A stretch of DNA of 12,009 nt from CAYMTN01 sp964393335 (GTDB lineage Bacteria; Chloroflexota; Anaerolineae; Aggregatilineales; Aggregatilineaceae): the NCBI GenBank assembly GCA_964393335.1, contig CAYMTN010000170.1, forward strand, positions 1 through 12,009. Direction: 5' to 3'. A program made the translations under genes and the position numbers. Shown here in pieces: positions 5,610 through 12,009 of the stretch. Below the pieces are notes generated by a model. The model had not been told where the DNA came from and did not search any database. It saw nothing but the letters and a program-made list of their open reading frames with translations. Each line of letters opens with the position of its first letter. Within the stretch, counting starts at the first letter, position 1.

Positions 5610-6896
5610 TTACTGCACGACCGGCGAACTGGCCGGATCGCCGTAGATGCGCGTGGTCAGGTTGGCAAACAGCCACGCTTCCGCGCCGTCTTCCGGCAGC
5701 GTGATGTGGTACCAGCTCCCGTTTGCGGTGCGTCCCTGCACGAAGACGATCTGCCCGGTGAAGACCTGCCCGACGATATTCGCGTTTGTCGTCGGCTGCT
5801 CGCGCAGGTTCGCCGCTCCCTCGGCGGTATTGACGCGCACCACGATCGGCAGCACGTCCGCCACCTCGACGCGATTCACCCCCGCGACCGGCTCCCAACT
5901 GCGCTGCCGCTCGGACGTGCCGGGCGTATTGGTCACATCCTGCAGCAGGCCGGTGCGCAAGTCCTGGCGATACACGTCCCACAGCAGCGTGCTGGGTTCC
6001 GGGCTGATGTCGCGCACGTAGACGAGCTGCGTCTGGTCCGGGCTGAAGATCGGCTCACGTTCGGCAACATCGGGCGTAAACGTGACGTTGCGCGCCGTAT
6101 CGGCTGCGTCACACCCGCCGCCGTTATAAATGCAGTCCGACGGCATGACGAACACGTCGGACTCGTCGCCTTCGGTCGCAAACGCGATCCACTTACCATC
6201 CGGACTCCAGTTCGGCGTAAAACCTGCGGCCACGCTGATCTCGTTTTCGCCGGTGAGGTCTAGCGCGCGCACCTCAAAATGGATGTTGTCGCCTTCGACG
6301 ATGCGGCGGTTGTAGAGCAAAAAGCGCCCGGACGGATCGATCGATGCGCGGCTGGCGTTGCTGTCGAAGGTGGTCATCTGCGTTAGCTCACCGCTTGCCA
6401 GGTCCAACGTATAAAAATTGAACGTCTCGCTCGTGTCCCGATCCGAGTAGATCACCACGCGCTCGCCATCCGGGTACCACGCCCCGGCATAATCCTGGTG
6501 GATTCCGTCCGCAGGCAGCATCTCGCTGCTGGTGCCGGTCCGCAGATCGTACACGTACACGCTGGCCGACCGCTCGCGCAGGTCTTCGCGCGCCGGGTCG
6601 GGCCGCCAATCGGTCGGGGAACTGCCGCCGCAGATCGACGTATACATGATCTGCGTGCCATCCGGACTCCACGCGCCATCGCGCAGCCAGCAGTTCGGAT
6701 CGTCTTCCTGCACCAGATAGGTCTTGCTGGACCCATCCGCCAGCATGGTGAACAGGCCGTTTTCGTCCCCGGCCACCAGGCGTCCCGGCGGCACAGGGAA
6801 TCCACCGTCCTGCCGGGCCAGGACCACACCGGGCACCGCCAGCATCGCCAGGGTCAGGATCAACACAACAGGGCGCAATCGCATTCGCAACATCAC
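5610..6896 (-). CDS. Exported TolB-like beta-propeller protein with C-terminal SH3 domain
   Basis: This 428-residue protein has a signal peptide (about 1-27, cut near VLA-RQD). A propeller follows with PD40-type motifs at WSPDG (76-80), YPDGER (141-146), DPSGRF (187-192), WSPDGK (230-235) and FSPDQT (284-289). A bacterial SH3-like domain occupies about 352-418 (VRVNTAEGAANLREQPTTNA, then GSWYHI and EAWLF). Propellers of this kind usually bind protein partners or glycans, and such SH3 domains often bind cell-wall peptide or other ligands; no catalytic site is visible. Cysteines at 69, 89, 255 and 262 could form disulfides outside the cell. AAGGAG lies 8 bases before GTG (6894-6896) and 11 before the adjacent ATG (6891-6893); either may be used. 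It is divergent from the PPC-repeat gene across 189 bases and has its own promoter. Confidence 0.8.
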   Translation of the reverse strand: MMLRMRLRPVVLILTLAMLAVPGVVLARQDGGFPVPPGRLVAGDENGLFTMLADGSSKTYLVQEDDPNCWLRDGAWSPDGTQIMYTSICGGSSPTDWRPDPAREDLRERSASVYVYDLRTGTSSEMLPADGIHQDYAGAWYPDGERVVIYSDRDTSETFNFYTLDLASGELTQMTTFDSNASRASIDPSGRFLLYNRRIVEGDNIHFEVRALDLTGENEISVAAGFTPNWSPDGKWIAFATEGDESDVFVMPSDCIYNGGGCDAADTARNVTFTPDVAEREPIFSPDQTQLVYVRDISPEPSTLLWDVYRQDLRTGLLQDVTNTPGTSERQRSWEPVAGVNRVEVADVLPIVVRVNTAEGAANLREQPTTNANIVGQVFTGQIVFVQGRTANGSWYHITLPEDGAEAWLFANLTTRIYGDPASSPVVQ

Positions 6897-6952
6897 TATC
6901 CAGGCTCCTTCAATCAGTTAACCAGTTTTGGGGGCCAGCCAGTACTCTTTCA

Positions 6953-6981
6953 GTTATGGCGCGTTCAAGGGCGAATGTCAA
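6953..6981 (-). promoter_or_regulatory. Promoter of the propeller-SH3 gene
   Basis: On the minus strand a perfect TTGACA (6976-6981) is followed after 17 bases by CATAAC (6953-6958, four of six matches). Transcription would start near 6946, about 50 bases before the start codon. It lies in the 189-base gap shared with the divergent PPC-repeat gene. Confidence 0.55.
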
Positions 6982-7058
6982 GTTGCCAGCCCGCACATGT
7001 TGTTGTTTGCAGGCGAAAATGATAGAAACTTCATTATAAGGTTAGCATCACTCTTATA

Positions 7059-7070
7059 GTGCGAAAGCAC
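7059..7070 (+). other. GNRA-tetraloop hairpin just before a ribosome-binding site
   Basis: GTGC-GAAA-GCAC forms a 4-bp stem capped by a GAAA tetraloop. It ends two bases before the CGGAGA ribosome-binding motif of the gene starting at 7086. TATAGT (7055-7060) overlaps its 5' side and could be a -10 box, in which case the hairpin would lie at the very start of the transcript. The stem is short and could be chance. Confidence 0.3.
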
Positions 7071-7085
7071 ACGGAGACAACAGCA

Positions 7086-8618
7086 ATGAAAACGTCAATT
7101 CGAATCCTCATGGGATTATGCCTGGTCGTCACGCTGGCGGCGCTGACGCCGAAGACGCGCGCCCAGGACACGGGTACGGGCCAGGTCACCTACGGCCAGC
7201 CAGTCACCGGCCAGATCGACGATCAGAACGTGACTCAGAGTTGGACGCTGACCGCCCAGGCTGACGACAGCCTGAGCGTGCGCGTTGACCGGACGGACGG
7301 CAACCTGATCCCGTATGTGGTCGTGCAGGATGACAACGGCCAGGAGGTCGCCAGCAGCTACGGAGCGGACCGCACGCAGGCCGCCGCCGAGATCACCAGT
7401 GTTGACCTGCCGGTAGCCGGTACGTATACGGTCGTCGTCGGGCGTGACGGCGACGCCGACGGGCAAACCGCCGGCGTGTACAGCCTGCTCGTGACGCCGC
7501 TGGGCGTCGGCGCCGATCACCCCAACAATACGCAGGTCGTCGGAGAAGTCGCGTTCGACACGCCGGTCACGGGCGAGATCACGGCAGAGCACTGGTGGTA
7601 CCTGTACACCATGCAAGCAGAGGCCGGTGACGTCATGGATTTGCGCGCCGTGCGCCTGACCGGCACGCTGTTCCCTGAAGTGCGCATTCTTGACAACAAC
7701 GGGCAGGAGATCACGCGCGGCTACACCAGCCAGACCGGCGATTTTACCGACCTGAGTACAAACGATCTGCCGTACACCGGTGAGTATCAGGTTGTCGTGC
7801 TGCGCGAGAGCGATCAGAGCGGCACGACGACCGGCCAGTTTCAGCTAACCGCCTCGCTGCTCGGTTCCGGCGAAGATAGCGAACGCCTGACCTCGGTCCA
7901 GCCCGGCGTCATCGAGCAGTACGATACCACGCTGCAAGGCGAGATCACCAACACGTATTGGTACCAGGATTGGCAGTTCCGCACCCTGGCGGGTGATACG
8001 GTCAGCATCACCGTGCAGCGCTCGCCGGAATACAGCCCCGACGCACCGAACATCCTCGCGCCGTACGTGATCCTGCTGGACTCGCAGGGAAGCGAGCTGA
8101 CGCGCAGTTACGTTGACAGCACCGATTCGCAGGCTACCATCGATCATTACGACATCCCCGGCGCAGGGACGTATACCGTGCGCGTCTCGCGCGACAGCGA
8201 CAAATACGGCGTGACGACCGGCACCTACGCGCTGACGGTCACGCTGGATGGATCGGGCGACGGCAGTCCCAATCTCCAGGGCACGGCGGGGGAGGTTCAA
8301 ACCGGCACGCCGGTTGACGGCACGCTGAACAACGTCACTTGGTCGCAAACGTGGACCTTCACCGGCCAGGCGGACCAGCAGATCACCGTCACGGCGCGGC
8401 GCACCAGCGATACGCTGGTCCCGCGCCTGGAAATCCTCGACTCGAACGGCGTTTCGGAAACCAGTTCCTATCCCGAACAGACCGGCGACGTCGTGATCAT
8501 TGACAATTACCAGTTGCCCTATAGCGGCCAGTTCCAGATCGTCGTTTCCCGCGTGGACGGGCAGGAAGGCTACACGGCAGGCAGCTACAGCCTGTCCATT
8601 GACCCGGCGACAAACTGA
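7086..8618 (+). CDS. Exported protein with four tandem PPC-like beta-sandwich repeats
   Basis: This 510-residue protein has a signal peptide (about 1-26, MKTSIRILMGL... to KTRA-Q). Four repeats of about 110-120 residues follow, at about 30-140, 150-260, 270-390 and 400-507. Each runs through a G-x-(I/L) segment after a V-x-G motif, a W-or-Y strand (SWTLTAQ, WYLYTMQ, DWQFRTL, TWTFTGQ), a P-x-(V/L)-x-(I/V)-L/Q-D strand, a Y-x-G/P turn, then G-x-(Y/F)-x-(V/I)-x-V-x-R and a closing T-x-G-x-(Y/F)-x-L motif. This pattern matches pre-peptidase C-terminal (PPC-type) domains, which usually accompany secreted proteases or bind surface polymers. Here there is no catalytic domain, so a binding or structural role outside the cell is inferred. 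A GTG at 7059 also opens the frame, but GGAG 9 bases before the ATG at 7086 and the signal peptide favour 7086. Confidence 0.75.
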   Translation: MKTSIRILMGLCLVVTLAALTPKTRAQDTGTGQVTYGQPVTGQIDDQNVTQSWTLTAQADDSLSVRVDRTDGNLIPYVVVQDDNGQEVASSYGADRTQAAAEITSVDLPVAGTYTVVVGRDGDADGQTAGVYSLLVTPLGVGADHPNNTQVVGEVAFDTPVTGEITAEHWWYLYTMQAEAGDVMDLRAVRLTGTLFPEVRILDNNGQEITRGYTSQTGDFTDLSTNDLPYTGEYQVVVLRESDQSGTTTGQFQLTASLLGSGEDSERLTSVQPGVIEQYDTTLQGEITNTYWYQDWQFRTLAGDTVSITVQRSPEYSPDAPNILAPYVILLDSQGSELTRSYVDSTDSQATIDHYDIPGAGTYTVRVSRDSDKYGVTTGTYALTVTLDGSGDGSPNLQGTAGEVQTGTPVDGTLNNVTWSQTWTFTGQADQQITVTARRTSDTLVPRLEILDSNGVSETSSYPEQTGDVVIIDNYQLPYSGQFQIVVSRVDGQEGYTAGSYSLSIDPATN

Positions 8619-8640
8619 CGGCGGCGCGGCGTCAGGCGGA

Positions 8641-8746
8641 CCCTCACCCCTAAATCCCCTCTCCCACAGAGTAGGCGAGGGGACTTAATCGGCGAACGTA
8701 CTCGCCCCCTCTCCTGCTTTGCGGGAGAGGGGCCGGGGGGTGAGGG
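8641..8746. repeat. 106-bp palindromic intergenic element (MITE/REP-like)
   Basis: The ends CCCTCACCCC...CCCCTCTCCC (8641-8665) and GGGAGAGGGG...GGGGTGAGGG (8723-8746) are inverted repeats with two exact 10-base blocks on each side. A competing internal hairpin joins CCCCTCTCCTGC (8706-8717) to GCGGGAGAGGGG (8721-8732) through a TTT loop, 12 bp with one G-T. No protein is encoded. Repeats with CCCTCACCCC/CCCCTCTCCC ends are common between genes in several bacterial phyla (general recollection, not checked). It lies between two convergent genes and could help end both transcripts, although no T-run follows on either strand. Confidence 0.7.
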
Positions 8747-8770
8747 CTTTCAGATGACCACTCAGGTTCG

Positions 8771-9190
8771 TTACTCAGTCACGTTCGGCAGGTCGAGGTG
8801 ATTGTTGGCAAAATCGTTGCACCATTGTTTGCCCGACTGCAACACGTTGATCGTCCAGTTGATCTCGCCGTCGAAGCGCGTGTCGCCGTTCTGGGTGACC
8901 GTTAGCGGGCCTTGAACGCTCACCGCGTAGTGTCCCGGATCGACCTCGACCGGGTTATACGTCAGCTCGCCAAATTTGTACTTCAGACTCTTGTCTACTT
9001 CGCCAATACTTTGACTGGAATCGCAGCGCAGTTTTTCGAGATGCGCTGCGTCGCGCTGTTCCAGGTAATTGATGGTTTCTTCGGCCACTTCCACCGGCGA
9101 TCCGCGCCGGACGCTGACTTCACCACCACACGCGGCCAGCACCATCACGGCTGACACCATCAAAACGAGAACCAGGCTCAGTGTTTTCAT
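8771..9190 (-). CDS. Small lipoprotein of unknown function
   Basis: This 139-residue protein has a classic lipoprotein signal: a charged start, a hydrophobic stretch and the lipobox LAAC with the cysteine at residue 21, followed by GG. It should be anchored to the outer face of the cytoplasmic membrane. The mature part begins SPVEVAEETINYLEQRD, a helix pattern seen in DUF4878/NTF2-like lipoproteins, followed by beta-rich sequence. It carries two more cysteines (LRCDSS and KQWCND) that could form a disulfide. The frame extends upstream to 9232, but AAGGA lies 8 bases before the ATG at 9190 and the signal peptide starts there. It has its own promoter overlapping the end of the amidohydrolase gene, which runs in the same direction 62 bases upstream. 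The family assignment is tentative. Confidence 0.75.
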   Translation of the reverse strand: MKTLSLVLVLMVSAVMVLAACGGEVSVRRGSPVEVAEETINYLEQRDAAHLEKLRCDSSQSIGEVDKSLKYKFGELTYNPVEVDPGHYAVSVQGPLTVTQNGDTRFDGEINWTINVLQSGKQWCNDFANNHLDLPNVTE

Positions 9191-9240
9191 GGCAGAGTTC
9201 CTTTTCTGCGAAAAACGCATAGAATGCCGCATCTGATTCG

Positions 9241-9270
9241 ATTATGGAACAATTAATTCGCAACTGACAA
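9241..9270 (-). promoter_or_regulatory. Promoter of the lipoprotein gene, overlapping the amidohydrolase stop
   Basis: On the minus strand TTGTCA (9265-9270, five of six matches) is followed after 18 bases by CATAAT (9241-9246, five of six). The -35 box lies inside the last codons of the amidohydrolase gene and the -10 box just after its stop codon. Transcription would start near 9234, giving a leader of about 44 nt. Confidence 0.55.
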
Positions 9271-10551
9271 CCGCGCCCGGATGGCAGCCCGCCTGCCTGC
9301 CAGATCAAAACACGCGGTCTGATTCTCGTGCATCACTCGCCCCGCGACGTGAATCGCCTCGGCTTCGGTCAGCAGCCCGTCATCGATCTCGGCTTGCAGC
9401 GCGCGTGCCAGCCACGCCCGCGCCTGGGCGGCGTAGGCCACCGTCTCTGCCGGGAAAAACGTGTCGCCGCCAAATACGAACACCTTGTTGATCGGCACCG
9501 TGTGAATCAGGGTGCGCACAAAATCGGCGGTCCGGTGTGGGTCCAGCGCCCACGCCCAGCACAGGTCAACGTAGACATTCGGGAAATGTTTGGCAACCGC
9601 GATCAACTCGCCCCCAAACGGATAGGCGGTATGCATCAGCACGAAGCGCGCTGCCGGGTATCGTTTCAATAGCGGCCCCAACAGCCCGGCCCGCGTGCCA
9701 TCAGGCCGCGTATACATTTCATTCCCGGCCAGATAGCCGGTATGCAGTTTGAACGGCAGGTTATGCTCGATAGCCAGCTCTACACCGCGCGCCCAGCACC
9801 AATCGCCCAGGCACAACAGCTCGTCCTCGCTGACCGGCTCGCCGCGCAGCCGCTTGACCAGCACGCGCTCGACGTCCGGCTCGCTGCGCTCGTGCCATGC
9901 CAGGGTGCGCTCGTAGGCGTGCTGTGCTTTGACGGCAATCGCATAGTGGCCGTATTTCGCAAAGAGCGCCGCCATTGCTTGCCGCAGCGACGCCAGATCG
10001 GTCACTGCGATCTGGGTCGTGTCGTAGAGCGCCCGTACGTCGAACGTGCCGTTGCAGAAATCCACCCACGACAGGTCGTAGAGGAAAAAGTCCGGTCCCG
10101 ATGTATCCGGCAGGCATGCCCACACAAAATCGTCGATCTGCACGTGATCCAGGTTCGCGACCTCTTTGAGCAGCCGCAGCCGCTCGCCGGGCCGCCGGAT
10201 TTGCGCGTTACGGTCCGCCGCCGCGCGGATGGCGGGCAGCGTCAGTTCCTCCATGCCATAAACCAACCGCGCGATCAGCCGCACCGCCTCGCCGTACCCG
10301 GTGAAACGGCAGTGCTGCCACGCGTCCTTGACGCCGTTCCAGCGCCCCTCCACGTCCGGGTCGGTGGGGTCCAACAGCCGGACGACGGCGTCACAATCGG
10401 CCCCGGCGACCAACAAATCATTGCCGATATACAGGCCGAACAGGTCCTGCAACACGTCCGGGCCGTGCTCGACATACGCGCTTTCTTTGACCAGGTGTTC
10501 GTGTGTATCCATCAACGGCGTGGTGTGAATGAATGTTTGCAGATCGGTCAT
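9253..10551 (-). CDS. Metal-dependent amidohydrolase superfamily enzyme (Amidohydro_2 / FluG-N-like)
   Basis: This 432-residue TIM-barrel enzyme would hydrolyse, isomerise or decarboxylate a small polar substrate; which one cannot be told. All expected metal and catalytic ligands are visible, numbered from the called start: the HxH pair H17/H19 in MDTHEHL, K208 in AVKAQHAYER (possible bridging or carboxylated lysine), H270 in KLHTGY, H307 in LMHTAYPFGGE and D363 in FGGDTF. The segment NVYVDLCWAWALDP after H307 and the GGD motif resemble the amidohydrolase part of FluG and related stand-alone enzymes. There is no signal peptide. Three ATGs lie in tandem (10557, 10554, 10551); GGGAG is 8, 5 or 2 bases from the third, second or first, so the third or second is preferred. 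It is divergent from ppdK and followed by the separately promoted lipoprotein gene. Confidence 0.8.
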   Translation of the reverse strand: MTDLQTFIHTTPLMDTHEHLVKESAYVEHGPDVLQDLFGLYIGNDLLVAGADCDAVVRLLDPTDPDVEGRWNGVKDAWQHCRFTGYGEAVRLIARLVYGMEELTLPAIRAAADRNAQIRRPGERLRLLKEVANLDHVQIDDFVWACLPDTSGPDFFLYDLSWVDFCNGTFDVRALYDTTQIAVTDLASLRQAMAALFAKYGHYAIAVKAQHAYERTLAWHERSEPDVERVLVKRLRGEPVSEDELLCLGDWCWARGVELAIEHNLPFKLHTGYLAGNEMYTRPDGTRAGLLGPLLKRYPAARFVLMHTAYPFGGELIAVAKHFPNVYVDLCWAWALDPHRTADFVRTLIHTVPINKVFVFGGDTFFPAETVAYAAQARAWLARALQAEIDDGLLTEAEAIHVAGRVMHENQTACFDLAGRRAAIRARLSVAN

Positions 10552-10567
10552 CATCATTTCTCCCGTA

Positions 10568-10580
10568 AAACCTGCGGTTT
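10568..10580 (-). other. Small hairpin in the amidohydrolase leader
   Basis: AAACC and GGTTT pair around a 3-base loop immediately upstream of the TACGGGAG ribosome-binding region on the minus strand. Read on the plus strand it is followed by GCCCGGC and a T6 run, but a plus-strand terminator here would have no gene to serve. No clear promoter for the amidohydrolase was found in this gap. Confidence 0.25.
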
Positions 10581-10606
10581 GCCCGGCTTTTTTGCCTCAA
10601 CAACAG

Positions 10607-10635
10607 TTGACGGCAACCGCCGGACGCGGTATCGT
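10607..10635 (+). promoter_or_regulatory. Candidate ppdK promoter
   Basis: TTGACG (10607-10612, five of six matches) and TATCGT (10630-10635, four of six) are separated by exactly 17 bases. Transcription would begin near 10642, leaving a leader of about 205 nt before the ppdK ATG. I found no better promoter closer to the gene. Confidence 0.5.
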
Positions 10636-10645
10636 TAGGCGGTTG
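10614..10645. promoter_or_regulatory. Nested inverted repeats over the ppdK promoter (candidate operator)
   Basis: CAACCGCC (10614-10621) and GGCGGTTG (10638-10645) are perfect 8-bp inverted repeats, 24 bases centre to centre. They bracket the -10 box and cover the predicted start site. A second inverted repeat, CCGC (10617-10620) with GCGG (10626-10629), lies inside the spacer. The position fits a repressor site controlling ppdK, or a bidirectional control site for the divergent pair. The regulator is not in the window. Confidence 0.4.
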
Positions 10646-10846
10646 TAACACTCGGCATGGTATCAGGTGTGTTTCTTCACTGTACTCCAGATAGGCAAAC
10701 CGGCAAAATCTTCCAGGTTGCGTCTGTGAAACCCGGCAGGGTCCCCGGGCGCGATCTGAGCAGCCGCGTTTTGTGGCCGAAAACAACCCCTACCCAGCAT
10801 GGCATTGTGCAGGTCAATTCTGCAAACAGTTCTAGGAGAGATTTGA
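10642..10846 (+). other. Long untranslated leader of ppdK
   Basis: If the promoter at 10607-10635 is used, about 205 nt precede the start codon with no convincing open frame or recognised riboswitch. Small foldable segments are present: CCCGG/CCGGG around 10733-10751 and GCCGC...GTGGC around 10763-10777. AGGAGAG lies about 7 bases before the ATG. Confidence 0.35.
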
Positions 10847-12009
10847 ATGGCAACTAAGTGGGTCTATGCGTTTGAAGAAGGCAACGCAGACATGAAGAAT
10901 CTGCTCGGCGGTAAGGGTGCAAACCTGGCCGAGATGACGCGGATCGGCATCCCGGTCCCCCCCGGTTTCACCGTCACCACCGACGCTTGCAACGCGTACC
11001 TGGACGCTGGCGAGAAGTTCCCCGAGGGCATGTGGGACCAGGTCGTCGCGGCGATGGCCGCCCTCAACAAGAAGACGGGTAAAGTGTTCGGCGACGACAG
11101 CAACCCCCTGCTGGTATCGGTGCGGTCGGGTGCGCGCGTGTCGATGCCCGGTATGATGGATACCATCCTCAACCTGGGCCTGACCCCGGCAGGCGTCGAG
11201 ACGATGGGCCGAAAATTTGGCGACATGCGCTTCGCCTGGGACTCCTACCGCCGCCTGATCCAGATGTTTGGCAAAGTGGTGCTCGACGTGCCCGCCGAAT
11301 CATTTGAAGAAATTATCGACGAAATTCGTAAAGCAGATGGCGCCAAGACAGACGCGCAGGTATCGGCAGACGGCTTGAAGAAATGCGCCGCCGGGTTTAA
11401 AAAACTGGTCGAAGAATACACCGGCAAGCCGTTCCCCGAAGACCCCTACGACCAACTGCGGTTGGGGACCGAAGCCGTGTTCAAGAGCTGGAACGGCAAG
11501 CGGGCCGTCGATTACCGCAACAACTTCGGCTTCCCGCACAACTGGGGCACCGCCGTCAACGTGGTGACGATGGTCTACGGCAATTTTGCCGATGGCAAGA
11601 GCGGCACGGGCGTCGCCTTCACGCGCAATCCCTCCACCGGCGAGAAGAAATTCTACGGCGAATACCTGCTCAATGCCCAGGGTGAAGACGTCGTATCCGG
11701 CGCGCGCACGCCCAACGACGTGTACGAACTGGCGAACGAAATCCCCAGCGCGTGGCAAGACCTGCTCGACGTGGCCGAAAAACTTGAGCAGCATTACCGC
11801 GAGATGGAGGATATCGAATACACCATCGAGGCGGGCAAGTTGTGGATGCTCCAGACCCGCAGCGGCAAACGGACGGCTGCCTCCGCCGTGAAGATCGCGG
11901 TGGACATGGTGAACGAGGGCCTGATCACCAAACACGAAGCGGTCGCCCGTATCAACGACGACATGATCAACCAGCTCCTGCACCCGCGTTTTGACCCCGA
12001 AGCGCTGAA
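10847..12009 (+). CDS. ppdK: Pyruvate, phosphate dikinase, N-terminal 387 residues (cut by window edge)
   Basis: The frame is open from the ATG at 10847 to the right edge with no stop codon; the family is usually about 870-900 residues, so the 3' half or more lies outside. The enzyme interconverts ATP, phosphate and pyruvate with AMP, pyrophosphate and PEP, in gluconeogenesis or pyrophosphate-linked glycolysis. The visible part is the ATP-grasp nucleotide-binding domain: GGKGANLAEM (21-30), PVPPGFTVTT (36-45), VSVRSGARVSMPGMMDTI (90-107), HNWGTAVNV (231-239), GTGVAFTRNPSTGEKKFYGE (253-272), NAQGEDVVSGARTP (276-289) and MLQTRSGKRTA (334-344). The central phosphohistidine and the C-terminal PEP domain are not in view. 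The family name is secure because this motif set separates PPDK from PEP synthase. AGGAGAG precedes the ATG. It is divergent from the amidohydrolase gene. Confidence 0.95.
   Translation, partial: MATKWVYAFEEGNADMKNLLGGKGANLAEMTRIGIPVPPGFTVTTDACNAYLDAGEKFPEGMWDQVVAAMAALNKKTGKVFGDDSNPLLVSVRSGARVSMPGMMDTILNLGLTPAGVETMGRKFGDMRFAWDSYRRLIQMFGKVVLDVPAESFEEIIDEIRKADGAKTDAQVSADGLKKCAAGFKKLVEEYTGKPFPEDPYDQLRLGTEAVFKSWNGKRAVDYRNNFGFPHNWGTAVNVVTMVYGNFADGKSGTGVAFTRNPSTGEKKFYGEYLLNAQGEDVVSGARTPNDVYELANEIPSAWQDLLDVAEKLEQHYREMEDIEYTIEAGKLWMLQTRSGKRTAASAVKIAVDMVNEGLITKHEAVARINDDMINQLLHPRFDPEAL

Noticed and set aside
10571..10596. Plus-strand GC stretch followed by six Ts, like a terminator
   Set aside because: The stem is too weak and no plus-strand gene ends here; it lies in the leader of the minus-strand amidohydrolase.
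9742..10638. 298-codon plus-strand frame opposite the amidohydrolase
   Set aside because: Shadow of a gene with all metal ligands present; no ribosome-binding site and no domain.
10642..10846. Riboswitch in the ppdK leader
   Set aside because: I could not match it to any known riboswitch core and see only short, unremarkable stems.
1..12009. CRISPR array, tRNA/rRNA gene, prophage or defence system
   Set aside because: No regularly spaced direct repeats, no tRNA-like cloverleaf, no integrase, nuclease, helicase or toxin-antitoxin pair was seen.

Overview
The window is GC-rich bacterial chromosome of ordinary layout: short intergenic gaps, mostly single-gene transcription units on both strands, and no phage, integrase, transposase, CRISPR or RNA gene that I can recognise. 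A Chloroflexota source, perhaps class Anaerolineae, is my best guess. It rests on the mix of a type-2 malate dehydrogenase, pyruvate phosphate dikinase, exported pre-peptidase-like repeat proteins and short GC-rich palindromic intergenic repeats. This is inference from family resemblance, not a database match.

Layout, left to right. Positions 1-133 (minus) hold the first 44 codons of an MFS permease with a strong sigma-70-type promoter in an AT-rich gap. At 390-2153 (minus) is a GT-C membrane glycosyltransferase of the GT39/PMT_2 type, ended by a clear intrinsic terminator. At 2364-3362 (minus) is malate dehydrogenase (mdh), best started at a GTG inside a slightly longer frame. Positions 3387-3794 carry no gene but two palindromic elements. 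At 3795-4004 (plus) is a small orphan protein with its own terminator. At 4170-5570 (plus) is a CNNM/HlyC-CorC family membrane protein with a CBS pair. It converges on an exported beta-propeller plus SH3 protein at 5610-6896 (minus). That gene is divergent from an exported protein made of four tandem PPC-like repeats at 7086-8618 (plus). A third palindromic element (8641-8746) separates the latter from a small lipoprotein (8771-9190, minus). At 9253-10551 (minus) is a metal-dependent amidohydrolase, divergent from ppdK, which starts at 10847 (plus) and runs off the right edge.

Functionally, mdh and ppdK belong to central C3/C4 metabolism (oxaloacetate/malate and pyruvate/PEP), but they sit 7.5 kb apart on opposite strands and are not an operon. 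The glycosyltransferase, HlyC/CorC-like protein, propeller-SH3 protein, PPC-repeat protein and lipoprotein are all envelope or exported proteins, so this is a loose envelope-rich neighbourhood rather than a pathway cluster.

I do not see a convincing new multi-gene system. The observations most worth following are the nested inverted repeats over the ppdK promoter together with its roughly 200-nt leader, the three dispersed-type palindromic elements (two bounded by GTAGG/CCTAC), the tandem promoters with a hairpin ahead of the glycosyltransferase, and the divergent pair of exported domain-repeat proteins.
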